Shown in pieces: positions 22,743-33,400 of a stretch of DNA of 64,000 nucleotides. The notes below the pieces were generated by a model. That model saw only the letters and a program-made list of their open reading frames with translations. It was not told the DNA's origin and did no database searches. Both the position numbers and the translations under genes were made by a program. Each line of letters starts with the position of its first letter. Position 1 is the stretch's first letter. The stretch lies in contig JARUPY010000605.1 of the NCBI GenBank assembly GCA_029817715.1, positions 4,340,001-4,404,000 on the forward strand, written 5' to 3'. Source of the stretch: Melastoma dodecandrum (taxonomy: Eukaryota > Streptophyta > Magnoliopsida > Myrtales > Melastomataceae).

Positions 22743-23336
22743 ACAGAAGCAACGGCTCAAGTTACAAATACGGAACTTGAGACTTTGGATATCCCGTTAC
22801 TCAACGTACAACGCATTAGAGAAACCATGCAACGTGCGAGAGGTGTATACAATTATATACACATTGGATTGATCCAAGTAGGACTTATCCCGCTATTCCA
22901 TCTTCCAGCGGATAGTCCTGTGGTAGCAGCAGTGATCGATAAAAGGTGGCGAGAGTTTAGAGATCAGTTGATATCATGTATACAGGCCAACTTAGCAAAC
23001 GGCCCTGTATGATTCCAAGTCCATCCAAATTTCATGATGGCCCTGAACGATCGCTGTTTGGGAAATTCATTGACCTTGAGGATCAAATCAATGAATATGG
23101 ATCGAATGAATTCCCAGGCCAAGTTTTTGGCGTATCACACTAGAGTAATTTACCGATTGGTAAATACCACTAGCCCTGGTGTGAGGAACATCTCAAGACT
23201 TACTGAGCTATTCGAAGAAGGTCATAATAACTACCAACAGTTTCATAGGCGAGAGGTAAACCCACTGGAGTTAACCTGGCCAAGAAACTGGGTTATGACT
23301 GAACTGGAAGTAACTCTAGGCCGATTAGTGGGCTAA
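22743..23336 (+). pseudogene. Pararetrovirus ORF I, movement-protein part
   Basis: In the same reading frame as the capsid part, this carries the 30K-superfamily movement-protein core: IHIGLIQVGLIPLF, then a D-x-R-W segment and IQANLANGPV, followed by a region ending in a Tyr-Arg motif. Such proteins form tubules at plasmodesmata for cell-to-cell movement. The N-terminal part of the family is short or absent, so its beginning may lie in the capsid acidic tail. TGA at 23010 is in frame; the natural stop is the TAA at 23334. Pol starts 32 bases further on in another frame. Confidence 0.75.
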
Positions 23337-23367
23337 CATTCGACAAAGAGGTAACGAGATTACTTTA

Positions 23368-25956
23368 ATGTTGGGTGAACCGTCTAGAGACAGTTTTAGA
23401 GCTGATAGGCATCTGCCTATGAGGATGCCACTCCTGAGAGAGCCAAGAAATCATACGCTCTCTGATGTTTCTTCTAGAGCTAGTGATGTGGGAGAGGACA
23501 TAATGGTGTCCCGACCAGCAGAAGCATCTGCTCCACCACTAATAGAAGAAATGTCTCGAAAGTCTGTTGATTCGAGAGCCCCATCGCAACATACGGGTAG
23601 GATCGTGGGGTATAGACAGGTATCATTACCAGTCTATGAAGACCCTGTAGACCAAACGAGAGAGGAATCTATACGGATGTTGAGAGTTACCAGTATGGAA
23701 AACTCTTTATCTAAGGTTCCTGAAGTTTGTAAGGTTATTGAACAGATAGCCGAGCAAAGGTCTATTCCAATAGACGATATCTGGAAGATGATCGAACCAT
23801 CCCAAGAGGTACCTAAGAATATTGGGTTTAGTATTCGGAAGGAAGACTTGAGCACATATGTTGCTCTAACTTTCAAATTTCCAGGATACTATGAGTATTC
23901 TCTGGATACTTTAATAGACACTGGGTGTAGCATAACTTGTGCTAGACTCAATGCTCTACCAGATGAGTGGTGGGAACCACTGCAGAAACCCATCCACATG
24001 GTTAACGTCGATGGTATGGCAACAATGGTTGGCCATAAGGCAAGCAACGTGCCTGTCTTTATTGGTGGACAAAAATTCATCATTAAAGAGATTCTTGCAC
24101 ATCCTTTACTAGAGGCCGACATCATTATTGGTAACGCCTTTTTGAAGGGTCAGAAGGAAAACCTTCCTTTTGTGCAGAATGAAAACGATGTTTCCATCGG
24201 AGGTATAAAGATAAGTATTCTAAAAGAGCCTAGACTGCGGTTAAAGTTTGGCTTTTATCCGGTAAAACGGACAGAATACTGTGGAGATATCCCATGTGAA
24301 AGAGCTTTCAGAGTGCGAGCTCAACGTGGTGATATACGGTTGGATGAGAACGATTCATGGGAAAAAACCCTGTTTTCTCCAACGAATACCAGAGTTTCTA
24401 ACTGGTATGACGACTTGTTTCCGAAACAAGAAGTGTGCATGGCTATCAAGTTAGTAGGAACAAAATAGGATAGGTTCCTAGTAAAACTGGCCGATAATTT
24501 TAGTGAAGATCCACTAAAGTTATGGACTCGAAATGGCCTAAAGGCTATACTAGAGTTGAAAGACCCCGGAACCATTATAAGAGCCAGAAACATTACGTAT
24601 ACGGCTGAAATGGTTGAGGAATTTGACAAACAAATTCCTGAGTTGCTTGGAAAAGGCTTGATAAGGGACAGTTATAGTCCACATTCTAGTCCTGCCTTTA
24701 TGGTTATTAATCATGCCGAGCAGGTGCGAGGTAAAGCACGAATGGTTATAGATTATCGTCAGCTTAACAAAGCTACAAAAGACGATGGCTATAAGATTCC
24801 CACTGCGGGAGATTTAATTGATAGGGTAAGTCTGAGCCAACCAAAGTTCTTCTCTAAGTTTGACTTGAAAAGTGGATACTGGCAAGTCAAGATGGAAGAA
24901 GAGTCGGTTCCTCTAACTGCCTTCAATGCTCCGCAAGGAATGTTTGAATGGCTGGTAATGCCATTCGGCCTGAAGAATGCTCCAGGCGTTTTTCAGCGCA
25001 AGATGGATAATGCTTTTAAGCAAGTCCGAAAATTTTGTGCGGTCTATATTGACGATGTGTTAGTCTACAGTCAGACTGAGGACGACCACATGAGGCACCT
25101 AGATAAGGTGACTGACATCTTCCGACAGGAAGGTATGATTCTATCTGAAAAGAAGATAGAATGGTTTAGGAAAACAGTTAACTTCTTAGGCATGGAGATT
25201 GAGCAGGGTAAAATTAAACTGCAAAGTCACATTGCTGAGAAAATAGTTAATTTTCCTGACAGACTTGAGGATAGAAAGCAAGTCCAAAGATTTTGTGGAT
25301 GCGCTAACTATGCAAGAAAGTTTGTGAAAGATCTTTCCCGAGATCTAAGTAGGATTTCGAAGAAAACCTCTTCTACTAATCCTTGGATATGGGAAGATGA
25401 GGACACTCAATCTATTAGAAGGATTAAAGCAAAGGTGAAAAATTTGCCACAATTAGCTTTACCATCTGACAAAGATGAGTTAGTCTTAGAAGTTGATGCT
25501 TCTGAAGAATTTTGGGGAGCAGTCCGCAAAATTAAAGGACGAAAACCAGAACCGGTGTGTAAATACTGGTCGGGAAGCTTCAAGGGGTACGAGCTACGAT
25601 ACCCGATACATGAAAAAGAAGTATTAGCCTTATAATATGGAATAAAGGCTTTTTACATCTTTTTGGCACCGAAAGAATTTTTAGTGCGCTCTGACTCGAC
25701 CTATGTAAAAAGGTTTATGAGTCTGAACCTTAAGGAAGCTAGGCAAACTAGACTCTTAAGGTTGCAAGAATGGTTCAGCTATTTTAAATATGAGGTCGAA
25801 TACATTCAGTCCGACCACAACATAATAGCTGACTCTCTCTCTAGAGAACTTGCAAACACCTCTCTTTCTAAAAACTCTGCAGATGGATCCTGCTGCAAAG
25901 AGAAAGATATGCTGGGGATGCAAGAAGGAATGACACTCCCGAAAGGTATGTCCTAA
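23368..25956 (+). pseudogene. Pararetrovirus ORF II: protease, reverse transcriptase, RNase H
   Basis: The ATG at 23368 opens a frame of 862 codons. The aspartic protease active site IDTGCSITC is at about codon 183-191 (Cys replaces the Ala common in many retroelements). RT follows with ARMVIDYRQLNKATK, FSKFDLKSGYWQVKM, MPFGLKNAPGVFQ and YIDDVLVYS (from codon 560). RNase H has LEVDASEEFWGA and the C-terminal HNIIADSLSRE. There is no integrase, as expected for a pararetrovirus. In-frame TAG at 24466 (between protease and RT) and TAA at 25633 (inside RNase H) inactivate it. ORF III overlaps its last 74 bases. Confidence 0.92.
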
Positions 25957-27385
25957 CAAGGGAGATGGTGAGCATAGTGATGCTGGTTCCGTTTCAGGAA
26001 CGAAGTCAGCAGTGCTCTGCTGGCAGTGCAAGCAACTAGGACATCGTTCTTACGAATGTCCCAAGAAGCTGAAAACTGCGGATTCCCAGAAGGGGAAGGC
26101 TGAACTTAAGGAGAAAGCAAAAGCTGACTCCAAGAGTGAGGCGAAACCAGATCTCCAGAAGGAGATGGCTAATCCCAAAGAGGCTGAGGCCAGATCTAAG
26201 GGAAAGGCGAAAGATTCCCAGAAAGGGATGGCTGGATCTAAGGGAAAGGTAATAACCAATCCTAAAGAGAAAGCGAGAGTTTCCCATGAGGGGAAGACAA
26301 ATCTGAAAGAGAAGGGTAACACCAACTCTGAAAGAGATGTGAAGAAAGATCTTCAAAAGAAGATGACAGATCCGAAGGAAGAAAGCTCCAGAGGAGATGT
26401 GAAAATGGTAGATCTGAAAGACAAGGCAAAATTTGAGTCAGAGGAGAAAGCCAGGAAGAAGAGGGAAGCCAAGAGGCTTGGGTCTTCTGGTCCAAAAGGG
26501 GATGATTCTGCAAAGGATGGTCTGAAGAACGACGGAAAGGTTGAAGAACCTTGGTGGTCTCCTTTGACCATGGAGCAGTTTAATTACTGCCGAAACCACT
26601 TAGCCAAAGAGCAGAAAATTTCCATTAATCAAGCTGTGAAATCCTACAAGGCTTTGTTAAAAAGCAAGGAGGAACAGAAAGAGAAGATGGAAACCCAGTA
26701 TGCTGAAGAGGAGGCTAAGTTTAAGGCCATAATAGGCGAGCCAATTCAAGTGGTAGACCCTGAACCAAGGGGTGAACCAGAGGAAGCGGCTGCAATGGAG
26801 TGTGAGCAATACTTCGACTTTGGAAGTGCTAACGCAGCATTGGAAGGTAATCTTGAAAAGAAAGAAAACCTTGAGGAAGCAATTCCTGCTAAAGACTCGG
26901 TCAAGGAGTCTGGTGAGAATGTTCACGGTGACAGAAGTCACGATGGCAAAAGCCATGTTGGAAAAGTCCAAGAGGATCTGGGAGGATCCTGGTTTTTTGA
27001 TCAAGACTCATTTGAGGATGAATCCCTAAGTTGGGATGCGTCTGTGGTCTGTGGGGGACTCATGGGTGGCATCAAACATGATGACAAGCGCCAAATTGAG
27101 TTTTTCGCAAGAAAGACAGTTGAGTACATCAAAGACCTGGAGTATAAGCTATCGATTATGGCTTCAGGTGAGGAGGAGCTGTCCGGAGTGGAAAAAGAGA
27201 GACAGCAGATATTCTCCACTACTATGTCGATAATACCAGGGGAAGTAAGAGATTATGAAGTCCCAAGGGTAACAGTAGACATGAGTGAATCCTCGCTCGA
27301 GGAAAACACTGTACTTCAACCGTATCTACATTGGATATCGGGGAAGTGGCCGTCTCTGAGAATCACTCAGATATGGTGGGAGTAG
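25883..27385 (+). pseudogene. Pararetrovirus ORF III: two zinc knuckles, Lys/Glu-rich repeats
   Basis: The ATG at 25883 lies inside the end of pol. The first 55 codons hold two C-x2-C-x4-H-x4-C knuckles (Cys at about codons 10 and 13, and at about 45 and 48). A TGA at 25931 falls in the first, at the position just before its His. The second knuckle reads CWQCKQLGHRSYEC. Residues about 60-210 are a low-complexity Lys/Glu/Asp region with repeated K-G-K-A and N-P-K-E motifs. A globular-looking part starts near WWSPLTMEQFNYCRNHLAK and an acidic C-terminus follows. By position after pol it could be a transactivator-type (TAV) or nucleic-acid-binding protein. I cannot assign it firmly. Confidence 0.6.
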
Positions 27386-28152
27386 CAGCACCTTACGTAT
27401 ATACTGGGTTCAAAGACATACTGGAGATCGACAGATCAGAACCAAAGTGTATGGAACCACTGCCTATGTTGGTAAGGTTTGTGCTCGGATGCCTAGGCTA
27501 CGGACCAAAATATGCCACGGCGTTGAAAACTAGCACAATAAGGGAGGAAGAAGACCATCCGCAGTATGGGAAGGTGATACTTCAAAATCTGCAAGTATGG
27601 GACATCCACCCTTGTGAGAGTAGACGTCTGGTGGAACCTCAACGACAGGACCTCGATCAGAGAGGTTTATGGCAGAAATACTACAAGGACAAGACAGTCC
27701 GAAAAGCCATAAAAGTTGAGTTCCTTAAAGATGTGCTGGAGCATGTGTTAGCCCGCAAGGACGAATACTACGTGCTCTGTGATGGTATAATCACCGTCAC
27801 GATTCTTCGGTCAAATCTGAGCCTCATCGACGAACAAGCAGGAGACCGAGGATGGCAGAGAATGCTCGACCTTCTGGATAGTTTCTGGAGGCGAGAGAAC
27901 TCTGAGCTGCACCTCCGAACCGACACCTTCGAGGTTTGGAGCAAGATTGCTGATTTTACAGACAAGACTTTAAATCAGCAAATCGAATATGACGAGAGAG
28001 CCCGACAAATTTTTAAGGCGGTGCAAGACCCTCCGGGACTCTCAGAAAAAGAAGGACTTGGCGAAACTTCAAACGCCAACAATAATGAAGGAATCTCCCA
28101 AGACAACGCACCAATACAGACGGGAGAAGACAACTGTATAAAGTTAGACTAG
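27373..28152 (+). CDS. Pararetrovirus ORF IV, unknown function
   Basis: The first ATG in this frame (27373) overlaps the last 13 bases of ORF III; the frame is open from 27289. 259 residues without a stop, mostly charged and helical, with FVLGCLGYGPKYA near the start, an acidic/aromatic middle (DEYYVLCDGIITVTILRS) and a polar Asn/Gln-rich tail. No motif is recognised. That it is fully open while the rest has stops may reflect its length. Its place before the intergenic region is that of the transactivator gene in several caulimovirid genera, but sequence support is lacking. Confidence 0.55.
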   Translation: MVGVAAPYVYTGFKDILEIDRSEPKCMEPLPMLVRFVLGCLGYGPKYATALKTSTIREEEDHPQYGKVILQNLQVWDIHPCESRRLVEPQRQDLDQRGLWQKYYKDKTVRKAIKVEFLKDVLEHVLARKDEYYVLCDGIITVTILRSNLSLIDEQAGDRGWQRMLDLLDSFWRRENSELHLRTDTFEVWSKIADFTDKTLNQQIEYDERARQIFKAVQDPPGLSEKEGLGETSNANNNEGISQDNAPIQTGEDNCIKLD

Positions 28153-28159
28153 GACGTTT

Positions 28160-28520
28160 TTGTCGGTCACTAGGACCCCCCTAACTTTTATAACAGTTTA
28201 GATTCCTTTTACTTTTGAGCTGGCAAACAGTGCATAGGCACCAGCTCCTTTGTGTATATATTCACAAGTCCTCTACCTCATTTGGGGAGGCGAATCGAAT
28301 AGAGAAATTCTCTCTCAAAAACTCTGAGTAAGAAATCTCTGAATCGCTCTCCAAATACCTTAAGAAACCAAGAGTAAGGTGGTTAGAATTAACATTGGTT
28401 AAGACTAACGAAAGGTCAGACCGAAAGGTCAAGAACCTTGCAGGGAGTATAGCCTTGGGCTGAAACCTTGGATGAGGAGTGTCTATATAAGACCCTCAGT
28501 GTAAGGGCATTGGAACGACA
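28160..28520 (+). promoter_or_regulatory. Pararetrovirus promoter with two candidate TATA boxes
   Basis: TGTGTATATATTC at about 28251-28263 and CTATATAAG at about 28483-28491 lie in the intergenic region after ORF IV. The second is the better match and lies 590 bases before the primer site, a leader length common in the family. No upstream enhancer motifs can be assigned by eye. Confidence 0.5.
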
Positions 28521-28744
28521 CAGAAGAGCCTTTCTAGTTTGCGGATGTGTTCGCTGAATTCTCTAGTTTGAGAATTGTGCTACTCTTGGATCTATATTGT
28601 TGCGGAAGCTTGGTGAACCCTCTGAGCAACCCACTGAGTTAAGGTATGATAAACTTTCCGCTGTGTAGTTTATGATGATCTTCATAATCTAATAAGATTG
28701 TGAAGGCGGTGTAAAAGCACGACCGTTGCGAAAGCAAGAGTCTT

Positions 28745-29053
28745 ATGACTGATTGTCCAAACCCCGAGCTCCTACATTTGGATCACGGTGTGGGCAAGGA
28801 TTCCGCTACTGGACTTCTGAACACTGTAGTGGATCGACTGGCAGGCCTCTCAGCGCAAATACAGCAGCTAATAGAGCTTGTGGATAGCTATTCTAAGAAA
28901 TTAGAAGAGCTGACTCTTTTGCAGAGTGAATTTGAGGAATATTTCCTTGAAGGTAAATCCAATCTTGGGTTTGCGGCAAGTTCGAGATACTCAAACGAGT
29001 ATTCGAGGTTGGCAGAACGCCGGCGACAAAGACAATTGAGAAACTCTTCTTAA
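28745..29053 (+). CDS. Leader ORF of 102 codons upstream of the primer site
   Basis: The ATG at 28745 follows GTCTT. The product is predicted to be mostly alpha-helical with a heptad-like leucine pattern (LLNTVVDRLAGLSAQIQQLI) and ends in a basic Arg/Gln tail. It stops 23 bases before the tRNA primer site. Leaders of these viruses usually hold only very short ORFs, so one this long with a coiled-coil-like pattern may be expressed. I recognise no homologue. Confidence 0.45.
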   Translation: MTDCPNPELLHLDHGVGKDSATGLLNTVVDRLAGLSAQIQQLIELVDSYSKKLEELTLLQSEFEEYFLEGKSNLGFAASSRYSNEYSRLAERRRQRQLRNSS

Positions 29054-29075
29054 GTTCGATTCCTGTAAAGATTAT

Positions 29076-29087
29076 TGGTATCAGAGC
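29076..29087 (+). other. tRNA-Met primer-binding site of the pararetrovirus
   Basis: TGGTATCAGAGC is the complement of the plant initiator tRNA-Met 3' end and by convention marks position 1 of caulimovirid genomes. The right inverted repeat begins about 45 bases further on. Confidence 0.9.
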
Positions 29088-29129
29088 GCTTAAGAAAAAT
29101 TAAGTTTTTCATTGTCTGAGAAAAGTTAA

Positions 29130-29270
29130 CTTAGGGACTGAAAAAAAAAAGAATAAAATTGAAATAGGTCGAAAGTACAGGCCACCTAGAGATACTGTTT
29201 AAACTTCAGGATAAATCGAAAAAAACGAGTAAAGTTGAGGACATATTTGATAATTAAGCCTTTTTAAAAT
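29130..29270 (-). repeat. Right inverted repeat flanking the pararetrovirus
   Basis: Its reverse complement follows the same series of blocks as 20629-20760, at roughly two-thirds identity by eye. It ends with GCCTTTTTAAAA, the counterpart of the left TTTTTAAAAGGC. Confidence 0.65.
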
Positions 29271-29399
29271 AATTTGTAAGACGTAAATAAAAGAAATGGA
29301 ATTAATCATTGTTGTAATTGGGAAGTTGATGACACACCACACCAGTTCAACCAACCCTAAATCCCTCTCTCGATTCCTTTTAACCTGCGACATGTAGTT

Positions 29400-30490
29400 T
29401 TTTCTTTGTTTCTTTTTGGCTTTATATTTTATTTTACATGTAAAAACGCGAAGCAGCCACGAATTCTCAATCCCCCACAATTTCTGCACAACTCGGGAAA
29501 TTCTTCCTCGCGAGAGAATTCGCCCAAAAACACATTTTCTCGTCAATTGATTTCTTCTTTTTGACGACGTCCAGATCATCTCCTCCCCCGCCGGAGTCAC
29601 TCCTCGGAGATTGGGGCCCCTCCCCCTTCTGGAAGCTTCCGTGAGTGTTCGGTGCTCCGTCGTTGTTTTTCTGTCTCCAGGGGAGGATTTTGTGCTTCCT
29701 GAGGGGTTTCCGTGTGAAGTTGTTTTTGGTGGTTCTTGGATGGTTTCTTCCTTTCGTCTTTTGTTTCGGATTTGGGATTTTGGTAGGGTGTTAAGGGGGG
29801 TGGGGGTGAGTTTTTTTTTTTTTTATGTTACCGTTGTTGCTGCGGGTTGAATGATAATCGGGGCCTGGGGGTGGTTTGTTAGGGTTTGGGGGGACGGAGA
29901 TTTTTGTGTTTGTGATCCTGATGTCGAGAACCTTCGCGGGGTCGTCATAGCCTGATGGAGTTGGCGGCAGGTTGCCGAACTGGGAAACTGCGGATTGAGA
30001 AACATTGAGTTTACTAGTTCCCTTGATATGTCCGGCTTCGTGTTATGTGGATCTGTGCTCTTTTAGATACCTCCTGAGATTATCCTTGGGTAGTAACTAG
30101 CTACACGAGCATGTAGAGAAGCAATTTCGTTTTTCTTAATTGTGCCAGAAACGTTATTCTCTTTTAGTGACTAACCGAGGGAATCAAACATTATCCTTTT
30201 CGACCTTTCCTTACCTTTTGGGTCTTTGTTGATGAGATTAGTTAGAAATTGTAGGGCGTGATTTCTCTTTCTAACTTATTTTTGGGGGTGTCGCGTGCGA
30301 ATCACATGACTATATGATCCCATGATGAATAATGTCTGACATCCGTGATGATGCTGAAGTTGATTCTTTCTTTTCCATTTTTTCTAGGTGAATTCAGCAC
30401 TGAAGGTTTCAAGATATTAAATTATGTTTGGCATCTTACCTAGAGGTGTAATGTTCCAAGCTTTTGGATTCTAAGATTTAATATAAAGCT
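29400..30490 (+). promoter_or_regulatory. Promoter and 5' UTR with intron of the CCCH/RRM gene
   Basis: A TATA-like TTTATATTTTATTTTA lies at about 29421-29436, followed by a pyrimidine-rich leader. A 5' UTR intron is likely from 29641 (CTTCC|GTGAGT) to 30387 (TTTTTCTAG|GTGAA), leaving about 100 bases of leader before the ATG at 30491. The intron has a poly-T run at 29811-29823. A leader intron before the ATG is common in plant RNA-binding protein genes. Confidence 0.55.
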
Positions 30491-33400
30491 ATGGTAATGA
30501 AAGTTTCGTCCTCGATGCCTTCTGATCTTTCGCCTCCCAAGTCTGCGAGTGATCCTGATGAAAAGGAAATTAGCGACGATGAGGACGACGATCGCAACCA
30601 TAAGCATCGAAGGAGAGAGATGCGTTCTGAGTCCTCGGAGCAAGATTCAACAGAGCCCACCATTACCAGACCATTCAGAAAGCACAATAGGCCTTTCCAA
30701 AACGGTTACCCTGTGAAGGATAATGAATCACGGGCTAATCAATCTTGGAAAAACTTTGACTCTTCTGATAGAGACTTCAACAAGTTTGAGAGGCGTCAAC
30801 TGGGTTCAACTTCGTTTTCTCGACCAACAAGGCTGAACCAGTCATTCATTGGCAATATGGGTCCTGGTAGAGGAAGGGGGAGGGATAACGGTGCTTGGAA
30901 TCATCGTGATCTGAGGTTAAATTCGGTTGACCTTGCTTCGCAAATGATTCAGAGGGGTCCTGTTACACCCGGTCTCTTTCCCGGCATGGGATTGCCGGGT
31001 GTTCCAGGCGTGCAAAATGGATCTTGGGGAACATTTGGACTGCTACCAGGAGCAGCTGGATGTATGGAGGCACTCCCTCCAGTTGGATTGCAAGGGACGT
31101 TTGTGCCCCCAATAGCTAGTTCTGTAAATATGGGTATTCCAAGGCAACGATGTAGGGACTTCGAGGAACGTGGATTTTGCTTGAGAGGCGACATGTGTCC
31201 TATGGAGCATGGTGTCAACCGTATTGTCGTTGAAGATGTGCAGGTACTTGCTCCACATAATAAATGTTGCTTTTGTCCCATTTCTTGAATTCCTGATGCT
31301 GGTAGGCCAAGTTGCATGTTTAGTATCCAAACGAGTTCTGCAATACATTTAAATTTATTTATGTACCTGATATGGCACATATTTGCAGCTTACTATAATA
31401 GTTTAGTTCTGTTGGATCAATTATTATGTAGCCTAATTGTGCTTGTAAGAGGAATCGTTCAAATGGGGTTTGCAAAGCAACGTAATAGGTATAGTTTTCA
31501 TTGGGTGAACGCTTCCTGTCTGTTATTTATAAATTTGGTCTTAATACAATCCGGGTTGCAATCAAACCTGCTTCAATATGCTGTGTTGTGATGTCATATT
31601 ATAATAGGTTTCTTGTACATTTCATTGTGGAGGGCTAGATGACATACTTACCTTATTGTTGTAATATGTACTAATTTAATTTGGTTTCTGAAGGAAAGCC
31701 TCCTTTATTGTGAACTATCAAGCTGTTGTTATTCCTTCAAATCTTTTTAATGTGTTTTAAATTTGCAGTCCCTTTCACAATTCAACCTCCCTGTTTCACT
31801 GCCAAGTGCACCCATATTAGGAACACCACCCATGCCAGGAGCCTTGGCTTCTGTTAGTTCTTCATCAGCAATGCTGATGAATAATAAGGGACCACATGGG
31901 AAATCTGGCAGGGCCATTGTTCCAGATGCAGCAGTTAACTCTTCATATACTGCCTCGGGTAATCTCGGTGCGTCCGACTTATATGACCCTGATCAGCTTT
32001 TGTGGAGTAACGGTGGTCCTGAAGAACCTCCATCTTTATCTCTGCACTCCCACCATCCCAATGACCCTACATTGTTAGATCATGATAATGTGGGTCTTCC
32101 AACCAGGAAAGCTCCTAATACGGGTCATCAGGACGGAGGCATCAAGCTTCCTGTTACTCCACAGGGCACAAGTTTGTCTGTTTGGGGAAAAATAAGACGG
32201 GGTAAAAATGACCCAAAAGGTGAATTTGGTTCTAATGTTAGTACTTCGGGATTTTCTGGAAATGAAAATGGTGTGACATCAGCTGGTGGAACAAGGAGTT
32301 CTTATCGGGGAAAGCAAATTATAGCCAATGCATCTGAGCAGAAATCAATCATTGTATCCAATCAAGGACAGTCTGATGCTAGCAATACTCCTAGGAAGCC
32401 AACCCAGAAAGCACTGCGCACTCTGTTTGTCAGTGGCGTTCCTCTGAAAAACAACAAAAGGGAGACGCTTTTTGCACATTTCAAGAAGTTTGGGAAGGTA
32501 ATTGACATTCACATTCCCTCTAACAGTGAAAGAGCATTCGTGCAATTTTCCAAAAGAGAAGAGGCAGAATCTGCCCTTATGGCACCCGATGCAGTTATGG
32601 GGAACCGGTTTATCAAGCTATGGTGGGCTAACCGTGATAATATTGTGGACGAGGAAATGGGAAACATACCCTCAAATCCAAAACTTGTGACAACTATTTC
32701 AATTCCTGGCAATATCTCTAGTGCTGGAAGAGGGAAGGATATTTATTCAGCTCCTTCGAAGGCCGGTGAAGCTGCAGAACTAGGGACTCATCTGCAAGCG
32801 TCTGATCAATCAAAGCCTTTCACAACAAGTGGTCCAAAAGTCACCCCTGCAAATCAGAAGAAGCTGGAGAGTCTGGAGCTGCTGAAGGAGGAACTCCGCA
32901 AGAAGCAAGAAATGCTGGACCGTAAGCGTGATGAGTTCAAGCGTCAGCTAGTCAAGCTTGAAAGACAGGCATGCTTTCTATTTCTGTTTGCACCATTCTT
33001 TTAGTTTCTACTGAAAAACCATAAACTGTGCTGTCTTTCTTGCTTTTCTCCTTAGACACCCTTATCTGGTTAATTGGTTCTAGGTTCTAGATTTTAATGT
33101 ACTTATTTCTGTTAATGGAGTCATAAGTTGATTTTATCACCATGTGCAAATGCAAAAACAAACTGATATTGGCATGTCGGTGTTGGGACCAGAGGCTTCA
33201 ACTTTACTAGGAACAATCTCTACACCACACAAGAAATGATGACATGTTGCTCGATCGGAAGAGTCCTTGTGCCCATAGCAATTTTTTGTCTTTCACACTT
33301 GTTTCAACTGTTCATCTGAAACCATCATGCTTTTTGCTACTGCTCTTTTCACTTTAATCCTCTGTTTAGTTTAGTTATCCTAAAAACATATCCTTGTGTA

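Larger units (their letters stand above)
20761..29129 (+). mobile_element. Endogenous pararetrovirus (Caulimoviridae), near full length
   Basis: All expected parts of an 8.4-kb pararetroviral genome are present once: capsid with zinc knuckle, movement protein, aspartic protease, RT, RNase H, further ORFs, promoter/leader and a tRNA-Met primer site. There is no integrase and there are no LTRs. The capsid-movement fusion order and a separate pol frame are like cavemovirus/solendovirus-type members rather than badna- or petuviruses. The zinc-knuckle ORF III makes the genus uncertain. Six in-frame stops (21747, 22740, 23010, 24466, 25633, 25931) and no obvious large deletion imply a fossil copy that is not very old. 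Confidence 0.88.

Noticed and set aside
26036..27004. Minus-strand open frames opposite viral ORF III
   Set aside because: Hydrophobic, Leu/Phe-rich products are what the complement of a Lys/Glu-rich frame gives.
27331..27372. TTG start for viral ORF IV
   Set aside because: The ATG at 27373 overlapping the ORF III stop is the more plausible start; no evidence supports a non-ATG start.
29076..29087. TGGTATCAGAGC as the primer site of an LTR retrotransposon
   Set aside because: No LTR precedes it and no integrase is present; it sits at the end of the pararetrovirus leader.
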